In this document: in pieces, positions 9,931-21,127 of the stretch
How positions within the stretch are numbered: the stretch's first letter is position 1
Layout: each line of letters begins with the position of its first letter
Source of the DNA: Diabrotica undecimpunctata
Lineage: Eukaryota > Arthropoda > Insecta > Coleoptera > Chrysomelidae
DNA: 64,000 bases
Assembly: GCF_040954645.1 (NCBI RefSeq)
Contig: NC_092808.1
Location: 84,131,389-84,195,388 of the forward strand
Direction of reading: 5' to 3'
Notes under the pieces: model-generated
What the model was told of the DNA's origin: nothing
Database searches by the model: none
Seen by the model: only the letters and a program-made list of their open reading frames with translations
Position numbers and translations under genes: made by a program

Positions 9931-11745
9931 CCCTGGAGGAGCCAACCGAGAATATTGACACTTATAGTGACTCTAACAGTGAAAGTGACTACTAGGATCA
10001 CGACAAAGATTTAGAAATTGACGTAAATGACTTATCAAGTGACGAATATAAAACATCTAATAATGAAACAAATTTTTACCATGTACGGAACAGGTATAAG
10101 TGGACTAAAAATGCTACGGCACCATCAAAAACTCGCATGCAGAACATTATTACACACCATCCTAGTCTTCGAGGACCTGCCCCAGAAACAAAACCATCCA
10201 GTCAACTTAAATCCTGGTCACTTCTTATAACTCCTGATTCCTGACATGTTGGCCTCAATTCTAGAGTACACAAATAAAAAAATTACCGAGCTCAGTGTGA
10301 ATTATGGAGACACCTGTACATTTGTCTATCATCTCAACGAAGGTGAACTTAAGGATTTTATACTTTTCAGGGGTCATTAAGTTTCATTAAAGTCAAATGA
10401 GAATCTCAATTTATTATTTTCGACAAGTGTTTTAGGTAGGCCAATTTTTCGTGCTACGATGTCAAAAGAACGCTTCTTATTTCTTTTCACAGCAATAGGA
10501 TTTGACAACTATGAAATAAAAGAGCAAAAGAAGGACAATCGAGATCGACTGGTAGTTCTTCTTCTTCAAGTGCCCTCTCCGCTACGGAGTTTGGCAATCA
10601 TCATTGCTATTCGTATCTTTAAAGCTGTTGCTCTAAATAATTGGTTAGATGTGCACTCTCTTAAATTGCGCAGCCAAGATATACATCGTCTCCCCACGCT
10701 TCGTTTGCCCTGAATATTTTGTTGGATAATTAACTGGAGCAATCGGTACTATTTCCCTCTCATCACATGACCAAAATATTCCAACTTTCTTCTCTTGATG
10801 GTGATCAACAGCTCCCGTTCTTTGTTCATTCTTCGAAGAACTGGTGGTAGTGTCCTATTTATTTAATTATTTTGTATAACAGTTTAGTAAACTACACATG
10901 TTCCGAATACGTTACAGTGGAGGAGATGCTGGTTGGGTTTAGAGGTACACGCCCTTTCAGAATGTACATGAAAGCCAAACCAAGTACGGCATCAAGATCA
11001 TGTATTTATGTGACGCAAAAACACATTATTTGGTAAATGCTTTTGTGTATATAGGTAAAACAAATTATCCTAATCCCCAAAAGCTATCCATACCTAAAAG
11101 ATCAGTACTTGCTTTAGTGGAACCAATTACCAATAGTAATCGAAATGTCACTGGTGATAATTGGTTCACGTCAATGGAGCTGGTTGATGAACTAACTAAA
11201 CTTCGACTTACCTATTTAGGCACAATGCGTAAAAATAAGAGAGAAACTCCACAATTTCAACCAAATAAAGAAAAAGTTACAAAGTGGATAAGTATTTATT
11301 TGGTTTTACACGAGACAATAAAATCGTATCATATGTCCCTAAAAAGGGAAAGTACAAAACCTACTATAATAGCTTTCTACAATTCGTTGAAAGGTAATGT
11401 TGATGCAATTGATAGTAATTTGGTATGTCATAATAAATATTGCTATAGTAAACAGTCACAATGTTTTTCACGCAGCTATTCCTGGGGTTAAAAACAATCG
11501 ATCGGATTTTATTCAAGAGCTGGGAATCAGTTTTATTAATAAACATTTGCAAGTAAGATTTGCCATGGCAAATTAAAAGCATTAAAAAATAAAATTACTC
11601 ACTTAGATCAGACTAGATCGGGAAGACCAGTTGTAAGACGTAGATGCTACTTTTCTCCACATTTTCCTAGGAATGTCAGAGAACTATCTGCAAAACTCAT
11701 TTATTTCAGGGAGTTGGTTACTTGTACTATTTGCAAAGAATAGAT
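9931..11745 (+). pseudogene. piggyBac-like transposase relic 2
   Basis: Order of blocks: acidic N-terminus (FLESLEEPTENIDTYSDSNS), YKWTKNATAPSKTRMQNII, MSKERFLFLFTAIGFDN (10459 on), then a LINE insertion. The core follows: EYVTVEEMLVGFRGTRPFRM, KIMYLCDAKTHYLV, RNVTGDNWFTSMELVDEL, and KPTIIAFYNSLKGNVDAID. The C-terminal part is AAIPGVKNNRSDFIQELG and a decayed cysteine-rich end. The first catalytic position reads E in VTVEEM where the family usually has D; the D of GDNWFTS is kept, unlike in relic 1. A 163-codon frame (11000-11491) survives. It is similar to relic 1 and probably the same family, in opposite orientation. Confidence 0.88.
10556..10858 (-). mobile_element. LINE 3' tail (GAA family) nested in piggyBac relic 2
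   Basis: On the minus strand the sequence reads VLRRMNKERELLITIKRRK, then KLEYFGHVMRGEK, GKRSVGRRCISWLRNLRE, CTSNQLFRA and IAIMIAKLRSGEGT, stop, (GAA)n at 10568-10557. This is the same C-terminal block as at 1-1113. The piggyBac reading stops on one side and resumes on the other, so the LINE copy came later. A clean target-site duplication was not found; CTGGTAG and CTGGTGGTAG at the two ends are only suggestive. Confidence 0.85.
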
Positions 11746-13379
11746 TGTAGTTTGAAGTTTGATTGGGGAAGTTTAAAGTTCAAATATTTTTGTCGCAATA
11801 TTCTAACATTACGATAAAATATAACTGATATTTGTTTATATGGTTAATTTATTATGATTTTTTTTGTACTACGTTAAGACTTTACAAATATAAACTACTT
11901 TTCAGAAAATAAACCGGTTATTTCAATTGAAGATATTTTTTTTAATAATGAGTTATGTTTTTGATCAAAATTTTTTTTAAAAGTTCTGTAATTTTTATTA
12001 TAGCATTTTAATTTTCTTGAAACAAAATTTAAAATTACAAAAAATCTCTTTAAAGTTAACTTGGGTAACCCCTATAATTTTTTTAAAGATTGGCACATAA
12101 AATTCTAATTACATTTTAAGTTTTATGACATACTTTTATGTTTTTTAGTTTCAAAAATAATACCTAATAATGGTAAATTATGAAATTATATCATACCGTA
12201 TATTACTTGTAAGGGAAAAAAATTTATGTACTCATTTCAAAATCGCAAACAACAAATGCTGCTTACTGCTTTATTTGATCTAGTTAACTAGACTAGATCA
12301 AAACTAGATCACTAATCAGTTCTAACATCGATTATGTCTGTCAGATCTTTTGGACATTACTAAACAATTTTACTATAATATTTAATTATTAGAGGGATAT
12401 GTATTTTACCGTATGGAATGAGGGGAGTTTGTCTTCAACTTATCAACTAAACAAAAATGAAAATACAGTACGCAAAAAATTGTTAAGGTAAAAAAATCTC
12501 CCTTAATTTTATTTGTTATGTCCTTTTTTATATTTGTATGTTTTTGCCCAGCATAGGGTTAAAGTAGTAAGAATTATTTTTGGGATAATGTAGCAAAAAT
12601 TGGCCTCCTCCATCTAACAATCAACTGATTTTTGGATTTTTGTTAGAACATACATTTTGACGATTTTAATGGCATCAATCAATTAAAAACAGTTAGGGCA
12701 TCGTTCATGTAATTAATAATACACCCTTTTAAATTACAGGTCATATTACCGCTTGCTCTCTCTACAAATTGGTGAGTGGTTGGAACTCTCATTACAGAGT
12801 TAATATTGAAATATTTATTATTAAAAAAGTTTGTCCTCCTCCGGATATAAAAATATAGCGGTTTTTTGGAGTTTTCTTAATATATTTATTGGGCTAACTT
12901 TTAGATTGTACAAATTTTCGTCGAAATACCCTAAATTTAATAGTATTGCCGGTAATAATATTTTGACAAAAAATTTGTAGAGAGCCGTAAAACAGTAGTT
13001 TTTCAAAAATATTTAAACGTGGGTATATTCAGTATAATATTAGTGTAAAACATAATGCTGTTAGGTTAATATGTATGAGATAATTATTAGTATATAATTT
13101 GTTTGAAACATAAAGTTTTCAAAAAATATATAACATTAAAATATAAGCAGATTTTATTAACCAAACCTATTAGCTTACATTATATTATATACCAAAAATT
13201 ATTTAATTGTTTATACATTTAAGAAAATATTGTGCTAATGTACTAATATATAATATTTATTTTTTACAGGTAAGCAATTCCTTGTAAACGTATTGAAATA
13301 GTATGGTAAGTTATATATTATGCTTTAATTTAAAATATTGTTGATACAAAAATATAATATTTAAATGGAGTACATACTC
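11746..13379. other. AT-rich DNA with one short palindrome
   Basis: No coding motif was found. An 11-bp inverted repeat (TTTGATCTAGT at 12274-12284 and its complement at 12292-12302) is the only structured feature seen. Confidence 0.45.
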
Positions 13380-14045
13380 GTATTATATATAAATCTTTAA
13401 AATTTCCTCGTCGATTTTCTCCAGAAATAAAAAAAATATTATTTCAAAAAAGTCTGCTGATGCTGGATTCAAACGTACTCAGTAAGCAACAAATTAAACT
13501 TCATTATCAGAGCTTAGAACTCAATGCAAAAGAATAAAGCTACAAATCTTATATCTCTAACATTGAAAAATCTATTCACCTAAATTCAAAACAAGTTTGG
13601 AATCATGTAAAATCCTTGAATAAAAGCCACGAAATTCCTAATGTGTATTTTAATATTGATAGCTTACTTGATTTAGTAAGCTGATACAGTTGTCACCTAA
13701 ATCAAGATTCATATCTTGGTCAGTTCAGGGATCCCACATGTCTGCTCTCTTCTCTAGAACTTATTAATGAATGATATTTATGAGGTAATAAAGGTTGCTT
13801 TCCACCAAAGATCATGTCTCTGGTGGAACTAAGATCAGTGCTAAATATCAGTTCCCTAGTAGAATACAGAACTAAATGTGATATAGTTTTTCTCTATAAA
13901 CTACTTGACCATAATACTGTCTATTTTGATTTATTAAGCCTTGCCTAACTATGGCAAATTCTCTCTTACTAATAGAATCAAGATACAGGGAAATGACTTT
14001 AGTCAATCTTATGATCTGATGAATATAAAATCTATAAAATTTAAG
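13380..14045 (+). pseudogene. LINE relic with internal deletion (Jockey/CR1-type linker and C-terminus)
   Basis: Near 13545-13670 the reading SYISNIEKSIHLNSKQVWNH continues to VKSLNKSHEIPN. This is the linker between endonuclease and RT in Jockey/CR1-group LINEs, where the pattern YIxNIExSIxxNPKxFW is common. Near 13880-13935 the reading CDIVFLYKLLDHNTVYFDLL resembles the C-terminal DVVFLYKLLxGxIDCPELL block of the same elements. The whole RT palm is missing between them, so this is an internally deleted copy. No tail or target duplication was seen. Confidence 0.5.
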
Positions 14046-14418
14046 CACTGTTTGTTAAAATACTACTGTATCAAATAGAGGCTCGAATACTATCGACTAA
14101 ATAGTTGCTCGATAGAATAGTCATAAAACCTCATCGATCACCTTTTGACTGAAAACTCGCACAACTATCGATAAGCAACTCAGTTTCCATGGTATTAGAT
14201 GGCATTGCTCATATACTCAACTAAACAGTTGTCCAATGATCGTTTATTAAAAAGATTATATATAATTATTTATTCCACCCTTGCCAGTGAATAGGGTCAT
14301 AATATACAATAAGCGATTATTATTCGCAATCCACCTAGCAAACTATAAGCGTTGACATTGTTGAATGTGACAAGTATGTAAATTAATATTTCTTAAAACT
14401 CTGTTAACGACTTTCATC
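14046..14418. other. No recognisable gene
   Basis: Mixed sequence without supported motifs lies up to the left terminus of the foldback element. Confidence 0.4.
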
Positions 14419-15245
14419 AGATATCCCAAAATATGGTTCAACAGGTCGCCCAGGCGAAAAGTTGTTCAAATTATTTTAAAGTAAGTAGTAAACAAATTGT
14501 AACAATCTATGGCCCGAGTACTATACTTTTTAATTTTTTGGATTATTCTGAACAAAATAGGAGTCTTGTAATGTTTCTGCAAACTTGATCGTTTTCCAGT
14601 TATAAACAATTAAAAACTGAAAAAGCGCAAAATAATGATTTTCAATTCTTAATAACACAAGTAAGAGAATAATATTTTTAAATTCACCAAGGTCCTAAAT
14701 TTAAGCTTAAACTTTATTCTATCATTTTACAATAAGTATTTCGGGCTTATTTCATTTTAAAACATTGTTTTTTAATAGTAAATGTTGTGCTTATGACAAG
14801 ACGAGCACTCGGAAGTGTATAAGAGAGAGAAACAAGATCTATGGCATACATTTGTTTTAAATTCTCATTGTACAAATAAGGGCCCATCTTCCTATACGTG
14901 CTTCATTAATAATTAAAAATTTATGTTCTAAAATAAAATAAGCACAGAATCATCATCGGGAGCTCATAGAAGAAGGATTAAACTTAAACTAAGACACATG
15001 ATTTTAAAAATATTTTTTACATGTTTTTGAGCCTTGAAAATCGTTTTTTTTTTCAATTTTAGATTATTTATCGAGAAATATCAACTTAGGAGACTTAGAA
15101 CAGACCTTTTTTTATTTATAGTGATCCCAAAAACGTTAAAAAAATAATCCGAGCCGAAAAAATTTATTGTTAGAATTTTGTTGAAAAAGAATTGTTTAAA
15201 AAAATTTTGCCTGGGCGACCTATTGAAACTTATTTTGGGGTATCT
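14419..15245. mobile_element. Foldback/MITE-like element, copy A, with about 200-250-bp inverted ends
   Basis: The left end (AGATATCCCAAAATATGGTT, then CAACAGGTCGCCCAGGC) is the reverse complement of the right end (GCCTGGGCGACCTATTGAAA to GGGGTATCT at 15245). Similarity continues inward for about 200-250 bases on each side, with gaps. The middle contains GAGAGAGAAACAAGATCT. No ORF is present, so it would need a transposase in trans. A second copy lies inverted at 50,470-50,898. No target duplication is evident, and the superfamily is unknown. Confidence 0.72.
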
Positions 15246-15503
15246 ATATAATTATATTTTTTAATTATAATTTTTTTTCCCCGTTAGCCTCGCTTTATTT
15301 CGAATATTTGCACTGTTTTGGTTTTAAATTTTATCAAACTCATTCTCTCAGATACTGTGATAAAATTCATTATTGTCACTTGCAATAGTCTTCTCTCTAG
15401 AGGGTATGGTGCCACAAGTTTTAGTTAAAAGTAATGGCTAATTAAAGTATATTAAAAATGTAAAAATTTTAAGTGTAGGTTTTGGATGACGCTGAGTTGA
15501 AAT
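15246..15503. other. Short spacer, nothing recognised
   Basis: It lies between the foldback element and the Tc1-like element; no motif was found. Confidence 0.4.
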
Positions 15504-16893
15504 ATACATACATGTCCAAAAGTTTGAAACACGTATAAATAATATATCTACGCCTATGGTAGTTTTAAAACTTTTGTTGATATTCATTCTACAGCATTCT
15601 TTGTTTAAGTTTGAATTGAGCCGTTTAAAAATGACTAGAAACGTGATATCTCATTTTGATAGATCTAGAGTAATTGCTTTGTTACAACAGGGCTTTAGTC
15701 AAAGTTATATCACGAATATTATTGATGTTACTCAGAGTGCTGTATCGAAAATTAAAAAAAAAATTCCAAGATACGAATGACGTCAAGGATCGTCCCAGAA
15801 GTGGTAGAATTCGATGTACAACAGCAGCACAAGACCCACAAATAACATTGATAGCTCGTAGAAATCGTCTGGAATCTACAACTGGTATATCCAAAAAAAT
15901 TCTAGGCTTGAAGGACAAAATATTTCACGGCAAACAATAACACACACACTAATTGCGGTAAATTTGTATCGTAGAAGACCGCTACGTGTTCCTAAACTAA
16001 TCAACCAACACAAAATAGTAAGGTTGCAATGGGCTAAAGAAATGGTGCATCATAGTCCTAACTGGAATAACGTGTTGTTCTCTGATGAGTAAAAAATTGG
16101 CTTGGTATCTGATTTGCGAAGAACACTGGTTTAGAGGGCTCCAGGACGACAAGTCCGACTAGAAACAGCCCAACCGCGTGTCCCATTTGAAGGTGGCAGT
16201 ATTATGGTTTGGGGTGGTATTATGAGTGGTACACGAACGCCACTGCTGGTTCTGGAGAGAAGAGTCACTGGTGCTGTGTATATCGAGGAAGTTTTAAATC
16301 CTGTCATATGTCTATTCCAAGGGGCAGTAGGTAATGAATTTGTGTTTATGCATGACAACGCACCTCCTTATCGAACAGCAGAAGTACAAAATTTTCTGGA
16401 AGAAGAAGGAATATCTTCATTACAGTGGCCCTCGAATTCCCCCGACATAAAAGTTATTGAACGTGCTTGGGACATTCTTAAAACACACATCAAGAAGCGA
16501 AACAATCCCCCTATTACACTTCGAGAACTAAACATTGCTGCTGCTCATAAAGAATGGGAGAGAATTTCGCAAACCCACTTCGACCAGTTAATCGGCAGCA
16601 TGCCAAATCGCCTACAGGCATTTATACAGGCCATTGGAGAAAACACTAATTATTAGTTTTATTAAAAATTATTTTTTTCTTTACTAATTTATTTTTAAAT
16701 GTAAGTTGTACATTGTAAGTTTTTCACCTCAAGAGAATAAATAATTCGCGTATCGTTTACCTAGTTTTAAGATTTATTTAGTTGTTGAGAATTGAAGCAA
16801 AATGATGTTTAACTATTCAAAAGAGTTTATATATAAATATCAATAAAAATATGAAATATTCTAATATTCCAAACTTTTGGATATATGTGTATG
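15504..16893 (+). mobile_element. Tc1-like element with both terminal inverted repeats
   Basis: The left end contains TCCAAAAGTTTGAAAC (from 15515) preceded by TACATACATG. The right end contains GTTTCCAAAC-like TTCCAAACTTTTGGA (to 16881) followed by TATATGTGTATG. These are inverted copies of each other, about 25-30 bp long with small gaps, typical of short Tc1 TIRs. The exact termini and the TA duplication cannot be fixed by eye because the flanks are TA-rich. The transposase gene lies centrally on the plus strand. Confidence 0.82.
15631..16656 (+). pseudogene. Tc1-like transposase, lightly damaged (DD34E)
   Basis: The start ATG at 15631 gives MTRNVISHFDRSRVIALLQQ and a helix-turn-helix (SYITNIIDVTQSAVSKI). 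A frameshift occurs in the A-run near 15762-15772 and the protein resumes as DVKDRPRSGR. A second shift lies near 15895. The catalytic triad is intact: D in FSDE (16084-16086), D in FMHDNAPPY (16354-16356) and E in VIERAWD (16459-16461), 34 residues after D2. Stops at 16090-16092 (directly after FSDE) and 16132-16134 break it. The last 150 codons are open to the TAG at 16654-16656. The usual LNPIE is IKVIE here. The product would bind the TIRs and catalyse cut-and-paste at TA. Confidence 0.9.
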
Positions 16894-16896
16894 TGG

Positions 16897-17547
16897 TCCT
16901 GAATGTGACAATTTCCGGTTATACTGGAAGTAGACGTCAACTTTGATATTTTAAATACAACCTAATATTTTTTATTTTAATTTTGAATTCTACATTAAAT
17001 CTTGGATAAAACTCGTTGCTTACATTAAATAGAACACCCTGTATTTTATTACAGATTGCACTGTATTTTGTTAAGCCTAGTCGTTTAGTATAGGTATTTT
17101 CTATACCTTAATCCAACAACTTTTGAGATATTTCATTGTCTAATTTATCTAAAAAATAGTTGGATTTAGGTATAGAAATAAAATACAGGGTGTTCTATTT
17201 AAAGTAACAACTTATAAATTATTTAAACTGTGTATGTTGGCGATTAAGTTTAAAACACCCTGTATGAAATATCATTGAATTAATAAGCATGGGCTTGTTG
17301 TTTATTAGTTACAATTTAACGCCACTAACCTCATTATTAATCGAGATCATTATTCAATGTAGACTAGGATTTTTTCGAAATTTTAAAAAAAGTTTTAATA
17401 TCTGGAGAATACTTAATGTTTTCTATAGCACATTGTGTACAAATTTTACCTAAAATTTTATGTAGCATTAAAATATAAAATAAAAAATATTAGATTTAAC
17501 AAAACTGACGTCTACTTCTGGTATAACTGAAAGTTCCATAACCAGGA
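16897..17547. mobile_element. MITE with about 85-bp TIRs next to the Tc1-like element
   Basis: The left end (TCCTG, then GGTTATACTGGAAGTAGACG and TAATATTTTTTATTTTAA) is matched in reverse complement at 17459-17547. Inside is a second nested inverted repeat: ATAGAACACCCTGTATTTTA near 17028-17047 and AAAATACAGGGTGTTCTATT near 17183-17202. No ORF is present. It starts three bases after the right end of the Tc1-like element. The class is unknown. Confidence 0.75.
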
Positions 17548-17631
17548 CAACAATATAGTTCAACTCAGTGTCTGTCAAAACCTGCACATTCGAAATTTTA
17601 GGTTTTTGGTCATAACTTTGTCCGCCATTAT

Positions 17632-17642
17632 TTTAATCAAAT
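17632..17642 (+). repeat. SINE target-site duplication, left
   Basis: TTTAATCAAAT is repeated exactly at 17935-17945. Confidence 0.9.
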
Positions 17643-17934
17643 ATAATAATAGTCTCCCGTTTTATACCGCTTCGCGGCTTTGGGAGTATAGCAGGGTAGT
17701 CTGCTATATCTAGGGCCTACGGTATACAAGGAAGGTAACATGGCCAGTGCTACGCTTCAACCGCCTATAATTACCCCTGGTTTTACCCAAGGTACTCATT
17801 TTATTCAGGCTAAGTCGACCTGGGGCCTATAGACATTTTTAAAAATGTCTAGTTGTTCTTTGCCGGCGGTAGGATTCGAACTACGGACCACCGGCGTGCG
17901 AGGAAACATCCTACCGCTTGCGCTACGCAGGCCC
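17643..17934 (-). mobile_element. tRNA-derived SINE with perfect 11-bp TSD
   Basis: On the minus strand the head starts at 17934 with GGGCCTGCGTAGCGCAAGCG. An A box (TAGCGCAAGCGG, 17925-17914) and a B box (GTTCGAATCC, 17881-17872) are spaced as in a tRNA, so RNA polymerase III could transcribe it. The head ends CCTACCGCCGGCA. The body holds a perfect 20-bp palindrome (17830-17849). The 3' end (left in this window) is GGGAGACTATTATTATA. It has no coding capacity and needs a LINE for mobility; which one is not shown by the tail. Confidence 0.92.
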
Positions 17935-17945
17935 TTTAATCAAAT

Positions 17946-18872
17946 TACTTGTAAAAAATAATTTATATATTTAATTTCCGTAATTCTCATCTACTCTTGT
18001 TTTGCCTCCCGTATGAATAAAAATTTAGTGTAATTTCTCATGTTTGTATTTGTTTCTTTTGTGGTCCCTTCTCTATAATTTTCGTTATGTTAGATGTGAG
18101 AGACCTGCAAAACCTCTAGGCATGTGTTGAAAATAATTTTCTTCTTCAATATTTAGTTTGTCTGAATAAATGAGTTAGTTATTGTATTATTCTATTTATT
18201 TTATTTGAAAAATATTTATAATAATTTTTTATTTGATTATTAATATCTAATAAAGTTTTTTGCAAATTATTGAAAAAAAATATAAGCTGTGCTAGGTTTT
18301 AAATAAAAAATTAAACTAGCGTAAAAAACGTATTGTACAAATATTCGTTCATTGTTCGTAGTTCCAATAATTTCTACCAGATACAAATATTATATGGCTG
18401 TTACACAGAAATAACAAGGTAAAATGTACGTGTATCGAGTAGTAATTAAAGCAACAAAGCTAATCAATGTGAACAATTTTACCGCCAGCAAAATAATTGA
18501 ATCCATGTTTGGATTTTAAATGTGTGCTTTATAAGTAATATCACGAAACATACAAAACATCAATATTGTTAAAAAATGAAATAATTTTTTTTTTACTAAA
18601 TAATTTATTTTAATTATTATAAATTTGGTGCCTCCCCAGCTATGGTCCCTGTCACATAGCAATAATAATAAATAATGTGTTAAAGAAATAATTGTAATAA
18701 ATAATACATTCACTATTCATAGTAATGCGCGACATCTCTTAACGCGACAATTAGTAACTCCATAAATGCTAACGGACATAGTTAATTCGTATCAGGGGCA
18801 TTTCGTAACATCGATAATTCCTACTACCACTAGTAACCCGGTCTATATAGACATTTGAAATAACAAAAATTT
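17946..18872. other. AT-rich spacer
   Basis: No coding motif was found. The motif CATTTCGTAACATCGATAAT near 18799 weakly resembles the reverse complement of 29,700-29,760. Confidence 0.4.
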
Positions 18873-19149
18873 CCGGAGAGCCAAATTTTGGTGGAGAGCT
18901 AGGGTATAACATAACAAACAAATTTTTAAAAGTCCCCATCGATCCCATGTGTGCAACAAAAGTTATTCGGGGTCAAAGCTCAGAATTTGAGATTTTTTGG
19001 ATTTTTTTAGAAAACGGTAAGTTTTATCAAAAAAAAAACTTAAACCGAAGTTGTAGATCTTAAAATTCTCTACAAAAATAGTCCTTACTTTTTTTTTCCT
19101 GAGATATCGCAATTCTAAGAGTCACATTATACATGATAATATGCACACC
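18873..19149 (+). repeat. Left TIR of the 2.5-kb element
   Basis: It is the inverted copy of 21128-21416, with scattered substitutions and one or two indels. Confidence 0.9.
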
Positions 19150-19359
19150 TTTTCACACTACCTGTGAGGTACTGTACTCGGCGCATTTTTTTTACCGTGG
19201 TTTCCCGTGTAGGCCTACTCCACTAACTGTTTTGAAGATTTTAGGATAATTTAAGGAAACAATACCGGTCAAGTTCTAGATATTCCTTATTATTGATATT
19301 GATTATTGATATTGCTTTTGATTGTTAGGTTAACTATTGTTTTGATTTTTTTAGATATT

Positions 19360-20775
19360 TTAATCAGATTCATATTCTTGAAAGTCTACTTCAACAGTCA
19401 AGTCTTCTTCGATTTCATCTTCTTCCTCTTCTTCGTGCTGGATGTTTAAAAATTGTTCAAATGTGACTGAGTCATTGGTCTCTTCAATAAAACCACAGGA
19501 GTCTTCCTCTGTTGTACTAAACTGGATATTTGAGCAAGACTTACCTTGGCAGTTGGTACACGCTAGAGAACATAGCAACCCGACTTTTTTACATCCACAT
19601 TTGGCACTACAATCTTTTTTGCAATTGCAAAAAATAGTGTTAAGGAGTTTTTCTGGGGCAGGTGGGAGTGAGGTTTTAATCGGTTCCAAAGTATTATCTA
19701 TTAATTTCCAACCTCAGTCTTCTGGATTCAGTTCATTTCCTAGCCATTTTTGAACTTGATAATATACTCGATACAAATGATGAAAAGCAGATGCTGATGT
19801 TGGAGGAAGACATGATAGTTGTACTTGTTTCTTGTTTCGCGTATTTTTTACAAAAGTTAAGTATCGGTATTTATCAAGACAACTAATTTTTTTTTTGGAG
19901 CTCCATAAACCGCAAGAAGAAAACGAATTCCTTCCGTAATTATTGTTTGCGATTTGGAATCAAGTTTTGTAAAAACTTTACAGCAGTAAGTCAAATCTTT
20001 TTTTTTTTTTTTCAAATAATTTAAATACTAACGTTTTGCCCCTTCTGTACATTGCTGACGTAGTGTCGCAGCCGGTTATCGCATGTAAAAATAAAATGTA
20101 CTTTTGGCATTTGGGATAAGCCGATAAACTTTTCGAAGAATATCTCTGTTCGCTGTTGAGCCTTTCCGGGTTTTAGAAAACAAATAAATTTATCTACTGG
20201 AGTCCTTGCAGTAAGCAGTACTAACAAATCAACATCTTCACCACTTACAATTGTTGTGTTTGTTGCCTTAAATTTTTTAATTGCTGTCTCAATTATAAGG
20301 ACATCTGCGTCATTTTTTGCTTGTTTCTCTTCAATATTCGCAGCTGTTAACTTTTCAGTTAACATGGAAATGAAACGAGATTTATTATTAATGTTAGCGA
20401 AAAATTGTTGTTGATTCGCTGGAACTGTTATATTTTGATCAAGATAATCTCGGAACTCGATGATGGTTTTGTAGTTCGACGAAGTTGTTCTGCAGCTTTA
20501 ATATTGTTTTTCGAGTCACTGTAGCCGTCAAATACCACTGTCACTGTTGTAAGCCCGTAATGTCTGCGTAGATACTAAACATACTTATCAAAAATAAAAT
20601 ATGTATGATTTTCTGCAATCCACGTGTATTGTAACGGATGCTTGAGTTCTTAAATACTCAATAAACTCATCACCTCTCGCGACACTAGCCTCGATTAAAT
20701 TGGCATTCCACGATCAACCACAACTGTTTTATTTTCACATAAAAGTTTATTGCAAATGAAGCAAAACTGAGACAT
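19360..20775 (-). pseudogene. PIN/FEN-nuclease-like protein with CXC cysteine-rich C-terminus
   Basis: The ATG at 20775 gives MSQFCFICNKLLCENKTVVV. Later come VVFDGYSDSKNNIKAAEQLR, KNDADVLIIETAI, VSGEDVDLLVLLTARTPVD, and in another frame TGCDTTSAMYRRGK. After a further shift LDKYRYLTFVKNTRNKKQVQ and YYQVQKWLGNELNPED follow, then a TGA at 19716-19714. The end is LNTIFCNCKKDCSAKCGCKK plus CSLACTNCQGKSC and an acidic tail to 19360. The DAD and GEDVDLLVLL blocks resemble the acidic core of FEN1/XPG and PIN nucleases; the cysteine block resembles a tesmin/CXC zinc domain. Both assignments are from memory of motif style. It sits alone between long TIRs. At least two frameshifts and one stop make this copy non-functional. 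Confidence 0.62.
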
Positions 20776-21127
20776 TTTTAAAACTATAAAATGGTACAAA
20801 TAACGGTAACGGTACTAAATGGTGGACACTTGTAATAAGTACTTATATTCACTTGAACTGCACCTTTAGCACTAAACAAAACGGATAATACGAACAAGAC
20901 CTACGGACAATACTGTAGCCATTGCTTACAATAAACAATATGTTCCTTTTTAAACAATGATTGTATAGCCAAATGTTTTTCAAGGCCACGTGGATAGAGG
21001 AAATTTAGTTTGGGACTGATTATCTTTTGAAGAAATATTTTCAGAATAGTATAATATATTATATAAAAGAGATACAAATAGGCATTTATACTTGTCTTAA
21101 GTGCTACATATGTATATACGTGGCTTA

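Noticed and set aside
15669..15940. 88-codon frame as a separate small gene
   Set aside because: It is the frameshifted continuation of the Tc1-like transposase.
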